Source: Oscillospiraceae bacterium
GTDB lineage: Bacteria > Bacillota_A > Clostridia > Oscillospirales > Oscillospiraceae
DNA length: 64,000 nt
Assembly (NCBI GenBank): GCA_024690695.1
Contig: JAILOS010000050.1
Span: 1-64,000 of the forward strand
Reading direction: 5' to 3'
In this document: positions 1 to 8,102 of the stretch, in pieces
Position numbering within the stretch: position 1 is the first letter of the stretch
How the letters are laid out: the number at the start of each line of letters is the position of its first letter
Made by a program: the position numbers and the translations under genes
Notes under the pieces: model-generated
What the model saw: the letters and a program-made list of their open reading frames with translations, nothing else
What the model was told of the DNA's origin: nothing
The model's database searches: none

Positions 1-1641
1 ATCATTCCCCTGGGCGGTCTCGGTGAGATCGGCAAGAACATGACGGCCTATGAGTTCGGCGGCGATATCATCGTCGTTGACTGCGGCATGGGCTTTCCCG
101 ACGAGGACATGTACGGCATCGACATCGTGCTGCCCGATATCAGCTATCTTCGCTCGAACGCGGAGAAGATCCGCGGCATCATCCTCACGCACGGACACGA
201 GGACCATATCGGCGCCGTGCCCTACGTGCTGCGCGAGCTGGACGTGCCCGTCTATACGACGGCGCTGACGGCGGCTCTCGTCGAGCTGAAGCTGGAAGAG
301 CACGATCTGCTGCACAACACGCAGATCTTCACAAAAAAAGCCGGCTCGGTTTTCCGGCTCGGCTGCTTTACCGTTGAGTTCATCCACGTGAACCATTCCA
401 TCCCGGACTCCGTGGCCCTGGCGATCAAAACGCCGATCGGCACCCTGATCCACACCGGCGACTGGAAGATCGACGTGACGCCGATCAGCGGCGGCATGAT
501 CGACCTGACCCGCTTCGGCCAGCTCGGCAACGAGGGCGTGCTCGCCCTGCTGGGGGACTCCACCAACGTGGAAAAGCCCGGCCACTCCGATTCGGAGCGC
601 AAGGTGGGCGATAGCTTCAACAAGCTCTTCGTCGGCTGCAATAAGCGCATCATCATCACGACCTTCGCCTCCAACGTCCACCGCCTGCAGCAGATCATCA
701 CCGTGGCTGCCAAATACGGCCGCAAGGTTGCGATCTCCGGCCGCAGCATGGAGAACGTGATCCGCGTCGCAATGGAGCTGGGCTATATGGACATCCCGGA
801 CGACGTGCTGATCGACCTTGAGCAGGCCAACCGCCTGCCGAAGGAGCAGGTGGTCGTCATTTCCACCGGCAGCCAGGGCGAGAGCATGTCCGCCCTTTAC
901 CGGATGGCCTTTTCCGAGCACAAGCAGGTGCGCATCGACGCGGGCGACCGGGTCATCATCTCCGCCTCGGCGATCCCCGGCAACGAGAACACGATCAGCC
1001 GCGTCATCGACGAGCTTTTCCGCAAGGGCGCGGAGGTCATCTACGACCGGCACACCGATCTGCACGTCTCCGGACACGCTTCGATCGAAGAGCATAAGAT
1101 GATGCTGGCGCTGACGAAGCCGCGCTTCTTCATCCCGCTGCACGGCGAGCAGCGCATGCTCGTCAAACACGCCGAGCTCGCCAAATCCATGGGCGTATCG
1201 CCGAAAAATGTGCTGATTGCGGAAAACGGAAGCGTGATCGAGCTGACCAAGAAGTCGATCCGCTCGGACACCGTCGTTCCCGCGGGCGCCGTTCTGGTGG
1301 ACGGCGGCGGCGGGGGAGAGGTCGGCAGCGTCGTCCTGCGCGACCGCCGCAAGCTCGCCGAGGACGGCATGGTCGTCGTCGCGCTGACCTTCTCAGCCCA
1401 TAACCACAGCCTGCTGGCGATGCCGGAAATCGTCACCCGAGGCTTTATCGTCGTCAACGAGGCCGACGAACTGATGGAGGAACTGGAGCGCGTCGTGCTG
1501 GAGACGGTCGCCTCCTGCGAGAGCGCGAAGCTATACGATCTTTCCTCCGTCAAATCCAGGGTCAAGGGAAATCTGTCGGGTTACCTGTTCAAAACGATGC
1601 GCCGCAGTCCGATGATCCTGACGCTGATTACGGAGATATAA
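1..1641 (+). CDS. rnj: Ribonuclease J (5'-truncated by window edge)
   Basis: RNase J is a zinc metallo-beta-lactamase-fold ribonuclease that matures and degrades RNA in Firmicutes. The frame is open from base 1, and the first codons (IIPLGGLGEIGKN) are the usual first strand of the family, so the start lies just outside the window. Visible motifs in order are the metal-binding HGHEDH about 64 residues from the edge, HTGDWKID, the beta-CASP region with VSGHAS, and PLHGE near the C-terminal third. The 546 visible residues are close to full length. An ArsC-like gene begins 2 bp after the stop, so the two are probably co-transcribed. Confidence 0.96.
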   Translation: MIPLGGLGEIGKNMTAYEFGGDIIVVDCGMGFPDEDMYGIDIVLPDISYLRSNAEKIRGIILTHGHEDHIGAVPYVLRELDVPVYTTALTAALVELKLEEHDLLHNTQIFTKKAGSVFRLGCFTVEFIHVNHSIPDSVALAIKTPIGTLIHTGDWKIDVTPISGGMIDLTRFGQLGNEGVLALLGDSTNVEKPGHSDSERKVGDSFNKLFVGCNKRIIITTFASNVHRLQQIITVAAKYGRKVAISGRSMENVIRVAMELGYMDIPDDVLIDLEQANRLPKEQVVVISTGSQGESMSALYRMAFSEHKQVRIDAGDRVIISASAIPGNENTISRVIDELFRKGAEVIYDRHTDLHVSGHASIEEHKMMLALTKPRFFIPLHGEQRMLVKHAELAKSMGVSPKNVLIAENGSVIELTKKSIRSDTVVPAGAVLVDGGGGGEVGSVVLRDRRKLAEDGMVVVALTFSAHNHSLLAMPEIVTRGFIVVNEADELMEELERVVLETVASCESAKLYDLSSVKSRVKGNLSGYLFKTMRRSPMILTLITEI

Positions 1642-1643
1642 AC

Positions 1644-1976
1644 ATGAACATTCAGATCTTCGGCAAGTCCAAATGCTTTGACACCAAAAAAGCGGAGCGC
1701 TATTTCAAGGAGCGCCGCATCAAGGTGCAGTCGATCGATATCCTGAGATACGGCATGAGCCGCGGCGAGCTGCAGTCCGTCAAAAATGCGGTGGGTCTGG
1801 AGGCGCTGATCGACGAGAAGGACGCGGACTATCCGCTGCTTCGGTATCTGGCCTCCGACGAGGCGAAGCTGGAGAAGCTCTATGAGGATCCTTATCTGAT
1901 CAAAACGCCCGTCGTCCGAAACGGACGGCAGGCGACGGTCGGCTATTGTCCGGAGATCTGGAAAACCTGGGAATGA
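1644..1976 (+). CDS. ArsC/Spx-family thioredoxin-fold protein
   Basis: A 110-residue protein of the ArsC/Spx/YffB family. It opens with a beta strand, then a single cysteine in the first active-site loop (SKCFDTKKAERYF), and ends with the family's cis-proline region (IKTPVVRNG). The CxxC pair of redox-regulated Spx is absent: only the first cysteine is present. It could be a glutathione- or thioredoxin-coupled reductase or an RNA-polymerase-binding regulator, and the sequence does not decide. It starts 2 bp after rnj and ends before a bidirectional terminator, so it closes the rnj transcription unit. Confidence 0.85.
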   Translation: MNIQIFGKSKCFDTKKAERYFKERRIKVQSIDILRYGMSRGELQSVKNAVGLEALIDEKDADYPLLRYLASDEAKLEKLYEDPYLIKTPVVRNGRQATVGYCPEIWKTWE

Positions 1977-2015
1977 GAGGATCAGCGGATCGTCTCGCCG
2001 GAAGGCATAACAAAA

Positions 2016-2041
2016 CGGCATGACCATGAGCGGTCATGCCG
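2016..2041. terminator. Bidirectional intrinsic terminator rnj/secG
   Basis: A perfect 10-bp stem (2016-2025 with 2032-2041) and a 6-nt loop lie between convergent genes. The plus-strand side is followed by TCTGTTTCT and the minus-strand side by TTTTG, so it can end transcription from both directions. Confidence 0.85.
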
Positions 2042-2071
2042 TCTGTTTCTCATTGTTTCGGGAGCGCGGGA

Positions 2072-2308
2072 TCAGATGAAGTGCAGCACGAAGGTGAGCA
2101 GCACGAAAGCGCCCGCGAACCACGGGGTCATTTTAGCGAGCTTTTCATCCCAGGTCTTGGCCTTGCCCTTGGACAGGAAGGTCTCGGCGCCGCCGGAGAT
2201 GGAACCGGACAGGCCGGCGCTCTTGCCGCTCTGCATCAGCACGATGGCGGTGACGGCGAGACCGGAGAGAAGCTGAAGAATCGAGAAAATGATCCGCAAA
2301 GTCGTCAT
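2072..2308 (-). CDS. secG: Preprotein translocase subunit SecG
   Basis: SecG is the small accessory subunit of the SecYEG translocon in the cytoplasmic membrane. The 78-residue product has two hydrophobic helices: one with LLSGLAVTAIVLMQSGKSAG, typical of the family, and a C-terminal one. Between them lies a Gly/Ser-rich loop (GLSGSISGGAETFL). The start at 2308 is preferred over an upstream in-frame ATG at 2338 because AAAGGA lies about 10 nt before it and the family begins at this position. It has its own sigma-A promoter, and its transcript ends at the bidirectional terminator at 2016-2041. Confidence 0.95.
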   Translation of the reverse strand: MTTLRIIFSILQLLSGLAVTAIVLMQSGKSAGLSGSISGGAETFLSKGKAKTWDEKLAKMTPWFAGAFVLLTFVLHFI

Positions 2309-2352
2309 GTATTTCAATCCTTTCGATTTGGTCTGCAAATTACAGCTTGATT

Positions 2353-2381
2353 AGTATAGCATAGGAATTCCGGCAATTCAA
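2353..2381 (-). promoter_or_regulatory. Sigma-A promoter of secG
   Basis: On the minus strand TTGAAT (2376-2381), a 17-bp spacer and TATACT (2353-2358), with TG one base before the -10 (extended -10). The start codon lies about 45 nt downstream of the -10. Confidence 0.8.
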
Positions 2382-2405
2382 GACTTATTTTCTCTTTTTT
2401 GCGCC

Positions 2406-2822
2406 TCATCTCTTCAAACGCCGCGCGTCGATCGCGCGCTGCTCGCTAAGCAGCTGCTTGAGCAGAAATCGCGCGTCCCATCCGGCGTTATACGGCGTAA
2501 GAACGGCCTTCAGGGCGATGCGGCGAAGACCCTTTTCCCGGAAAAAGCGGATAAAGGCGTCCAGCAGCTCGTTGTCGAAGCCGGCCATGACGAACAGCTC
2601 CTCGGTAAAACCGGGCTGAAAAGAGGGCGTCTCTTTTTTCTCAAAGCCGGGCAGAGAAAACAGCGCGCCGAGCTTTTCCGACTGGTCGGAGACGGAAGCG
2701 CGGCGAAACGAGACGCCGTGTGCGGCGAGAAAGTCTTCGATGCTCGCCGTGCGCTCGTCGGAACGCAGATTGAACAGCAGCGCCTGCGGCCTGAGCGGCA
2801 GGGCGTAACGGACGGGTTCCAT
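2406..2822 (-). CDS. DUF3783 domain protein
   Basis: A 138-residue protein of the DUF3783 family (function unknown). The recognisable part is the C-terminal half: a GF...L..FI..FREKGL segment, then ALKAVLTPYNAGW, then a helix ending in LLSEQR. The N-terminal half resembles a small alpha/beta fold. It starts one base from the end of the upstream glycosylase gene, with its AAAGGAG ribosome binding site inside that gene, so the two are translationally coupled. The pairing is an observation; no functional link is established here. Confidence 0.8.
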   Translation of the reverse strand: MEPVRYALPLRPQALLFNLRSDERTASIEDFLAAHGVSFRRASVSDQSEKLGALFSLPGFEKKETPSFQPGFTEELFVMAGFDNELLDAFIRFFREKGLRRIALKAVLTPYNAGWDARFLLKQLLSEQRAIDARRLKR

Positions 2823-2823
2823 G

Positions 2824-3336
2824 TCAGCAGCTCCTTTCGATCGCGGGAGCGAGAAGACTTGTCCAGCGTTCGGTCAAGGCCGTCAGCGACCAGGCGGCGT
2901 TGGCCGGACTGCTGGAGGGCAGAAGCGTCGCCTGTAGGCCGAGCGACGGATAGCAGTACCTCCGATAGAGGCGAAAAGCGGTCGCGCCGTTGGTAAAGAT
3001 GCGGTCCCCGATCTCCGTTCCGGAGACGATCGCCGACAGGTCGGCCGGCACGACGTCCGCAATGCTGCTGTCGGACGAGCCGACGATCGAGCAGCTTTCG
3101 ATCACGTCGTAGAGCGCGATCCCGAAGCGATGCAGGAAGGCGGTTTTTTCTTCGACCGTGCGCGGGACTTCCGAATCAAAAACGGCTGCGAGGACCGGCC
3201 AGAAGCGATTGCGCGGATGGGCGTAATAGAACTGCTCCTCACGGGATTTGACGGAGGGGAAGCTGCCGAGGATCAGCAGACGTGAACGCTCGTCGAAGAC
3301 CGGAGCGAAGCCGTGGTTCAGCGTCATTCTTTCCAA
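2824..3336 (-). CDS. DNA-deoxyinosine/uracil-DNA glycosylase family protein
   Basis: A uracil-DNA-glycosylase superfamily protein of the deoxyinosine glycosylase/mismatch type, expected to remove deaminated bases from DNA. The first signature is LGSFPSVKSREEQFYYAHPR followed by NRFWP; the second, near the C-terminus, is LPSSSPANA. I place the start at TTG 3336 because a strong AAGGAGG lies 7 nt upstream of it. An ATG three codons later (3327) would be about 16 nt from that site. The much longer open frame reaching 3534 overlaps the divergent gene and is not supported. About 170 residues, a normal length. Confidence 0.82.
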   Translation of the reverse strand: MERMTLNHGFAPVFDERSRLLILGSFPSVKSREEQFYYAHPRNRFWPVLAAVFDSEVPRTVEEKTAFLHRFGIALYDVIESCSIVGSSDSSIADVVPADLSAIVSGTEIGDRIFTNGATAFRLYRRYCYPSLGLQATLLPSSSPANAAWSLTALTERWTSLLAPAIERSC

Positions 3337-3371
3337 TTCGGTCCCTCCTTCCGAAAAAAGCCGATTCCCCA

Positions 3372-3400
3372 TTGAACAAAAGCGTTCCGTCGCGTATAAT
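3372..3400 (+). promoter_or_regulatory. Sigma-A promoter of the YfcE-type phosphodiesterase
   Basis: TTGAAC (3372-3377), a 17-bp spacer and a consensus TATAAT (3395-3400), about 95 bp upstream of the phosphodiesterase start, in the divergent intergenic region. Confidence 0.85.
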
Positions 3401-3494
3401 CCGTATCGGGAGCAATCAGGCACGCATAGTATAACAGACCGAAACGAAAAGGGGAAGAGAATTCTTTCCCGTCGGCGCCGAGGAGGAAAACAAG

Positions 3495-4040
3495 ATGAGA
3501 TGGATGGTCGCGTCCGATATACACGGTTCGGCACTCTGGTGCCGCCGTCTGCTGGAAGCCTTTGACCGGGAACAGCCGGATCGCCTGCTGCTGCTCGGCG
3601 ACCTGCTGTATCACGGCCCGCGCAACGATCTGCCGGAGGCCTACGCGCCGAAGGAGGTCTTCGCCATGCTCAACGAGCGCAGCGGCAGGCTTCTCGGTGT
3701 GCGCGGCAACTGCGACGCCGAGATCGACCAGCTGGTGCTGCAGTTTCCGATGTCGGCGGATTCGATGCTGCTCGGCGCCGGAAAACGCCTGTTTTTCGTT
3801 ACGCACGGCCATTTGTTTGACCGCGGACATCTCCCGCCGCTGCACGCGGGCGACGTTTTTCTGCAGGGTCACACGCACGTCCCAAGCTGCGAAACGCTGG
3901 AAAACGGCGTCGTACTGATGAACCCCGGCTCCGTATCCCTGCCGAAGAACGGTTCGGAGAGCGCCTACATGCTGATCGACGATCGCACGGTCGAATGGAA
4001 ATCGCTCTCCGGCGCCGTATGGATGCGCTATGAGCTCTGA
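3495..4040 (+). CDS. yfcE: YfcE/MJ0936-type metallophosphoesterase
   Basis: A 181-residue calcineurin-like phosphodiesterase of the YfcE/YsnB type. Metal-ligand motifs occur in order: SDIHG (residues 7-11), GDLLYHG, GNCD, THGH and GHTHV, and the protein ends with the usual NPGSVSLPK segment. It probably hydrolyses phosphodiester substrates in the cytoplasm; the natural substrate of the family is unsettled. GAGGAGG precedes the ATG, and a strong sigma-A promoter lies upstream. The GH3 gene follows after 21 bp and is probably in the same transcript. Confidence 0.92.
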   Translation: MRWMVASDIHGSALWCRRLLEAFDREQPDRLLLLGDLLYHGPRNDLPEAYAPKEVFAMLNERSGRLLGVRGNCDAEIDQLVLQFPMSADSMLLGAGKRLFFVTHGHLFDRGHLPPLHAGDVFLQGHTHVPSCETLENGVVLMNPGSVSLPKNGSESAYMLIDDRTVEWKSLSGAVWMRYEL

Positions 4041-4061
4041 ACCCGAGAGGAGGATCGGACG

Positions 4062-6395
4062 GTGGAAGAAATCCAAAAGCTGAAGCTGCGTGAGAAGATC
4101 AGCCTCTGCTCCGGACAGGACGCCTGGAGCACGAAGGCTTTTCCCGCTTCGGGGATCCCGGCCCTGCGTATGAGCGACGGGCCGCACGGCCTGAGAAAAA
4201 TGCGGACGGGATCGCCCGATGTACCAATCAACGAATCGCTGCCGGCCACCTGCTTTCCGACGGCCGTGACGACCGCCTGCACCTGGAACGAGGAGCTGCT
4301 CGCCGAAGTCGGAAAGGCGATCGGCGAGGAAGCCGCCGCTTACGGCGTCGGTCTGCTGCTGGGCCCCGGCGCGAATATCAAGCGCAATCCGCTCTGCGGG
4401 CGCAATTTTGAGTATTTCTCCGAGGACCCGCTGCTGTCCGGCAAAATGGCGGCGGCCTTTATCCGGGGCGTCGAGAGCACCGGGGTGTCCGCCTGCGTCA
4501 AGCATTTCGCCTGCAACAACCAGGAATACCGGCGCTTTACGTCCGACAGTCTCGTGGACGAGCGGACGCTGCGCGAGATCTATCTGCGCAGCTTCGAGAT
4601 CGCCGTCAGGGAGGGAAAGCCCTCAGCCGTCATGTGCGCCTACAACAAGCTCAACGGCGTTTACTGCTCGGACAACCGCCGCCTTTTGACGGAGATCCTG
4701 CGCGAAGAATGGGGCTTTGACGGTCTGGTCGTCACCGACTGGGGCGCGCTGCACGACCGGGCAAAGGCTTTCGAGGCCGGCTGCGATCTGGCGATGCCGG
4801 GTGGCTCGGCCTATCTGGAACGGGAGGCCGAGCGAAAGGCGATCCGAAAAGAGCTTAACGAACGCTTCATCGACGAATCCGCGGCTCGGATCGTCCGGCT
4901 CGCGAAAAAGGCGCAGCGCGTACAGAACGGCGTCGGACGGCTGGACGCCGAAGGCCATCGGGCCCTTGCGCGAAGAGCGGCGGCGGAAGGCGCCGTGCTG
5001 CTGAAGAACGATAAAAACCTTCTTCCGCTTGCAAAGGATCTCGACGTGATCCTCATCGGCCCGATGGCCGAAAAGCTGCGCATTCAGGGCGCCGGCAGCA
5101 GCCACGTCGCCGCCTTCGATCCGGTCTCGCCCGCTTCGCTCCTGCCGGATGCGCCTTGCTTCCCGGGCTGTCTGCCGAACGGTAAGAAGGACGGAAAGCT
5201 GTTGAAGGAAGCCGTCAAAGCCGCCAAAAAAGCCGGCGTGCCCGTGATTTTCGCCGGGCTTCCGGATACGATCGAATCGGAGGGCTTCGACCGGGAGAAT
5301 CTCTCGCTGCCGGACGGAGTCAACGAGCTGATAGAGGCTGTCGCCGCGGTCAATCCTCACACCGTCGTCGTTTTGATCGGCGGCAGTCCGGTCGAGCTCC
5401 CCTGGTTCGATAAGGTCAAGGCCCTGCTCTATCTGGGCCTCCCCGGAGAAGTCGGGGCGGAGGCGGCCGTCGATCTGCTGTACGGGAAGCTCTGCCCCAG
5501 CGGAAAGCTCGCCGAAAGCTGGCCTCTTCGGTACCGGGACTGCGTCTGCTCCTCCTTTTACGGCAAAGACCGTCCGGACGCGCAGTACCGGGAGGGCGTT
5601 TATGTCGGATACCGTTATTACGCGAGCGCGGGCGTTCCCGTCCGTTTTCCCTTCGGCTACGGGCTCAGCTATACCCGCTTCCGTTACTCCGATCTGCGCG
5701 TGGAAAAAGACGGCGTCAGCTTCCGTGTCAAAAACATCGGGAAATGCGACGGCGCCGAGGTCGCGCAGCTTTATATCGCGCCTCCGCCCGAAAGCGGAAG
5801 GCCGGTCCGGGAACTGCGCGGCTTCAGAAAAGTCTTCCTGAAGCGCGGCGCGGAGGCCACGCTGCGCTTTCCGCTTGACGACGGCTTCTTCTCCGTCTGG
5901 GACGGCTGCTGGGTCGTACCCGCCGGACGCTATACCGTGCTGGCTGGCGGCAGCAGCGAGGATCTGCCGCTGTCGGCGGAAATCGAACGGGAAGGCGACG
6001 CCCGGCCTGTGACAAGGGCCGCGATACGCCCCGGCAAAGCCGCCGGAGAGAACGACTACGCGGACTTTGAGCGGCTGCTGGGCCGGCCGATCATACAGGC
6101 AGAGCTTCGGAAGGGGTCCTTTACGATGGACAACACCCCGGTCGAGATGCAGGAGCAGTCTCTTGCGATGCGGCTTTTCGTCCGCCTGATCGAGAAGGAG
6201 GTCGCCAGGCGCTGCGGCGGAGACAGGGAAAGCGCGGAGTATCGGATGAGCGTCAGTTCCTCGGCCGACGCGTCTCTGCGCTCGATGAAGCAGCTGCTCG
6301 GCTTTGACGATCAAAAGCTCGAAGCGCTGCTTGCCCTTGCCAACGGCAAACCGCTCGAAGCGATCCGCCGCGCGCTGGAAAAGACGGATTCATAA
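4062..6395 (+). CDS. Glycoside hydrolase family 3 (beta-glucosidase-like)
   Basis: A 777-residue GH3 enzyme expected to release terminal beta-linked glucose or related sugars from oligosaccharides. The order is the N-terminal (beta/alpha)8-like domain with KHFACNNQE (about 148-155) and the nucleophile Asp226 in VVTDWGA, the second alpha/beta domain (about 300-530), and a fibronectin-III-like domain after the FPFGYGLSYT motif (from about 535). A helical tail of about 120 residues follows. There is no signal peptide, so it probably acts in the cytoplasm on imported sugars. The start is GTG with GAGAGGAGG upstream. No transporter or regulator is adjacent, so the substrate cannot be inferred from context. 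Confidence 0.93.
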   Translation: MEEIQKLKLREKISLCSGQDAWSTKAFPASGIPALRMSDGPHGLRKMRTGSPDVPINESLPATCFPTAVTTACTWNEELLAEVGKAIGEEAAAYGVGLLLGPGANIKRNPLCGRNFEYFSEDPLLSGKMAAAFIRGVESTGVSACVKHFACNNQEYRRFTSDSLVDERTLREIYLRSFEIAVREGKPSAVMCAYNKLNGVYCSDNRRLLTEILREEWGFDGLVVTDWGALHDRAKAFEAGCDLAMPGGSAYLEREAERKAIRKELNERFIDESAARIVRLAKKAQRVQNGVGRLDAEGHRALARRAAAEGAVLLKNDKNLLPLAKDLDVILIGPMAEKLRIQGAGSSHVAAFDPVSPASLLPDAPCFPGCLPNGKKDGKLLKEAVKAAKKAGVPVIFAGLPDTIESEGFDRENLSLPDGVNELIEAVAAVNPHTVVVLIGGSPVELPWFDKVKALLYLGLPGEVGAEAAVDLLYGKLCPSGKLAESWPLRYRDCVCSSFYGKDRPDAQYREGVYVGYRYYASAGVPVRFPFGYGLSYTRFRYSDLRVEKDGVSFRVKNIGKCDGAEVAQLYIAPPPESGRPVRELRGFRKVFLKRGAEATLRFPLDDGFFSVWDGCWVVPAGRYTVLAGGSSEDLPLSAEIEREGDARPVTRAAIRPGKAAGENDYADFERLLGRPIIQAELRKGSFTMDNTPVEMQEQSLAMRLFVRLIEKEVARRCGGDRESAEYRMSVSSSADASLRSMKQLLGFDDQKLEALLALANGKPLEAIRRALEKTDS

Positions 6396-6409
6396 GAAAA
6401 AAGAGAAAC

Positions 6410-6438
6410 AAAAAACTGCCGGGATCCGGCAGTTTTTT
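6410..6438. terminator. Bidirectional intrinsic terminator GH3/rhodanese
   Basis: A 13-bp perfect stem (6410-6422 with 6426-6438) with a 3-nt loop and A/T runs at both ends, between convergent genes. Confidence 0.9.
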
Positions 6439-6440
6439 CG

Positions 6441-6758
6441 TTACCAGAGACCGTAGGGCCAGCCGTTCAGACCGCCCAGGTCGTACACGCGCGTATACCC
6501 GAAGCCGAGGAGCTTCTGCGCGGCGAGAAAGCTGCGTGCGCCGCTCCTGCAGTAGAGGAACACCGGCGTATCCGTTTCGGGGATCCGTTCGGCCGCGTTC
6601 TCCTCGTCGATCGAATCGAGCGGGAAGAGCTCAGCGCCTTCCGCGTGTCCGGTGATATATTCCTCGTCCTCCCGCACGTCGAAAAAGCAGTAGCTCTTTT
6701 CTTCCAGCATCAGCTCGTGCGCGCGCTGAAAGCTGATCTTTTGATATCCCGCAGACAT
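6441..6758 (-). CDS. Rhodanese-like domain protein
   Basis: A single-domain rhodanese of 105 residues. It has DVREDEEYITGHAEGA and the active-site loop CRSGARS, whose cysteine would carry the persulfide. It may act in sulfur transfer, but nothing nearby identifies a partner. The gene is monocistronic: its own sigma-A promoter lies upstream, and its stop abuts the bidirectional terminator shared with the GH3 gene. Confidence 0.9.
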   Translation of the reverse strand: MSAGYQKISFQRAHELMLEEKSYCFFDVREDEEYITGHAEGAELFPLDSIDEENAAERIPETDTPVFLYCRSGARSFLAAQKLLGFGYTRVYDLGGLNGWPYGLW

Positions 6759-6782
6759 GGTTGCCCTCCGTCTTTTTTCTTC

Positions 6783-6811
6783 AGTATAGCACCCGGCTGG
6801 CCGCAGTGCAA
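6783..6811 (-). promoter_or_regulatory. Sigma-A promoter of the rhodanese gene
   Basis: On the minus strand TTGCAC (6806-6811), a 17-bp spacer and TATACT (6783-6788), about 25 nt before the start codon. It fits exactly between the ylbJ stop and the rhodanese start. Confidence 0.82.
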
Positions 6812-6814
6812 GGC

Positions 6815-7753
6815 TCAGAAGAAACAGCTTGCCAACGCAAAAGTGATCGCGGCCGACAGCGCGCCGCTCAGAAGCCTCCCGAGAAGATGCTTTTTCAGAG
6901 AAAGCTCCAGCTCGGCAAACAAGGCGGCCGTCTGGCAGTGTACGGATAACCCGCCCCAGCCGACGACCGCGGAGGCGAGCGCAAGATGCGCGGGAGTCGG
7001 CTGCAGGCCGCGCATGGCGCCGACGGCGCCGCCGATCTCAAAAAAGCCGAGCGCCGCGACGGACGCCTGCGGCAGACAGGAGTCCGGGACGGCGTTCAGC
7101 AGAGGCCTGACGAACAGACCGCAGAGCACCGAGAACAACACGGCAAAGCCGCAGACGTTCAGCACGGCCGAAACGGCCTGTCCCACGGCTTTTGAAAACG
7201 CCGCGGAAAAACGCTCTCCGGAAGGAAGCTCTTTCGGCGCCGTCCCGGCGCTGCCGCTGCGAAAGCGAAAAAGCACGCCGACGAACAGCGCTGAAAGCAG
7301 ATGAGAAGCGTAGAGGATCGCTCCGGCCGAGCGGGAAGCGAAGACGCCGCCGCCGATCGCGCCGATCAGAAACGCCGGACCGCTGTTGTTGACGAACAGC
7401 AGTAAATGCTCCGCTTCGCGCCGACCGATCGCCCTCTGCCCGCAGAGCTCGGCGACGGCCGCCGCGCCGAGAGGATAGCCGCCCAGCAGGCCTACCGGCA
7501 GTACGGCGGCGCCGGCGCCGGAAACGCCGAAGAGCTTTTCGGCTGCCGGAGCGATCCTCCTTCCGAGGCGCTGCACCGCCCCGATCCGGCTGAGCAGGAT
7601 CGAGAGCGCAAAGAAGGGAAAGAGCGACGGCAGCAGCGACGAGGCGCAGAGCTCCAGCGCAATGCGCGCTCCCTCCGCGACCTCCGCCGAGCGAAAGCAG
7701 AACACGATCAGCAGACAGAATGCAAGCGCCGCGTACAGCCGGTTTTTCAGACG
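6815..7753 (-). CDS. ylbJ: Sporulation integral membrane protein YlbJ-like
   Basis: A 312-residue polytopic membrane protein with nucleoside-recognition-type helices. The conserved segments SSLLPSLFPFFALS, LLGGYPLGA and LLFVNNSGPAFLIGAIGGG match YlbJ, a membrane protein needed for spore cortex formation in Bacillus. I place the start at CTG 7753: GGAAGGGG lies 7-8 nt upstream, and a sigma-E-like promoter with its -10 at 7773-7780 would start the transcript just before that site. A TTG at 7774 lies inside that -10, and an ATG at 7828 lies within the divergent yqfC gene. Divergence from yqfC-yqfD groups sporulation genes together. Confidence 0.8.
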   Translation of the reverse strand, partial: RLKNRLYAALAFCLLIVFCFRSAEVAEGARIALELCASSLLPSLFPFFALSILLSRIGAVQRLGRRIAPAAEKLFGVSGAGAAVLPVGLLGGYPLGAAAVAELCGQRAIGRREAEHLLLFVNNSGPAFLIGAIGGGVFASRSAGAILYASHLLSALFVGVLFRFRSGSAGTAPKELPSGERFSAAFSKAVGQAVSAVLNVCGFAVLFSVLCGLFVRPLLNAVPDSCLPQASVAALGFFEIGGAVGAMRGLQPTPAHLALASAVVGWGGLSVHCQTAALFAELELSLKKHLLGRLLSGALSAAITFALASCFF

Positions 7754-7772
7754 ATCACCCCTTCCGCGTATC

Positions 7773-7801
7773 AAGCTATGAAAGCCAACATAAAAATATA
7801 C
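7773..7801 (-). promoter_or_regulatory. Candidate sigma-E-type promoter of ylbJ
   Basis: On the minus strand GTATATT (7795-7801), a 14-bp spacer and CATAGCTT (7773-7780). These match 6/7 and 6/8 of the Bacillus sigma-E consensus (KMATATT-N14-CATACAHT) at the right spacing. Mother-cell expression of ylbJ would be expected from the Bacillus orthologue. Confidence 0.5.
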
Positions 7802-7826
7802 AAATCCGCAAGGGGAAGGGGAGGCC

Positions 7827-8099
7827 ATGAAAAAACTCAGGGAAGTATGCGCCGATCTGGCGGAGCGCCTGGATCTGCCGGAGGAGACGCTCAACGGCGC
7901 CGTGCGGCTCACGGCTGTTGGAGACCGGCGGGCGCTGATTGAAAATCATCAGGGGCTGCTCGAGTACGGAGACGCGCAGATCCGTGTCAGCACCGGCCGC
8001 GGACAGCTCGTACTGCGCGGGAGCGGACTCGGCATGGACGCGATGAACCGCGGCGAGCTGCTGATCAGAGGGACGCTGCAGAGCGTGGAATGGGAGTAG
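7827..8099 (+). CDS. yqfC: Sporulation protein YqfC (YabP/YqfC family)
   Basis: A 90-residue YabP/YqfC-family protein. The fold is recognisable from RLTAVGDRRALIENHQGLLEYGD, followed by strands ending in LLIRGTLQSVEW. In Bacillus yqfC is expressed in the mother cell and lies directly upstream of yqfD, as here (3-bp gap). The start ATG has GGGGAGG 3-4 nt upstream, and the intergenic region towards the divergent ylbJ is AT-rich. I could not find a convincing sporulation promoter on this strand. Confidence 0.88.
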   Translation: MKKLREVCADLAERLDLPEETLNGAVRLTAVGDRRALIENHQGLLEYGDAQIRVSTGRGQLVLRGSGLGMDAMNRGELLIRGTLQSVEWE

Positions 8100-8102
8100 C
8101 CG

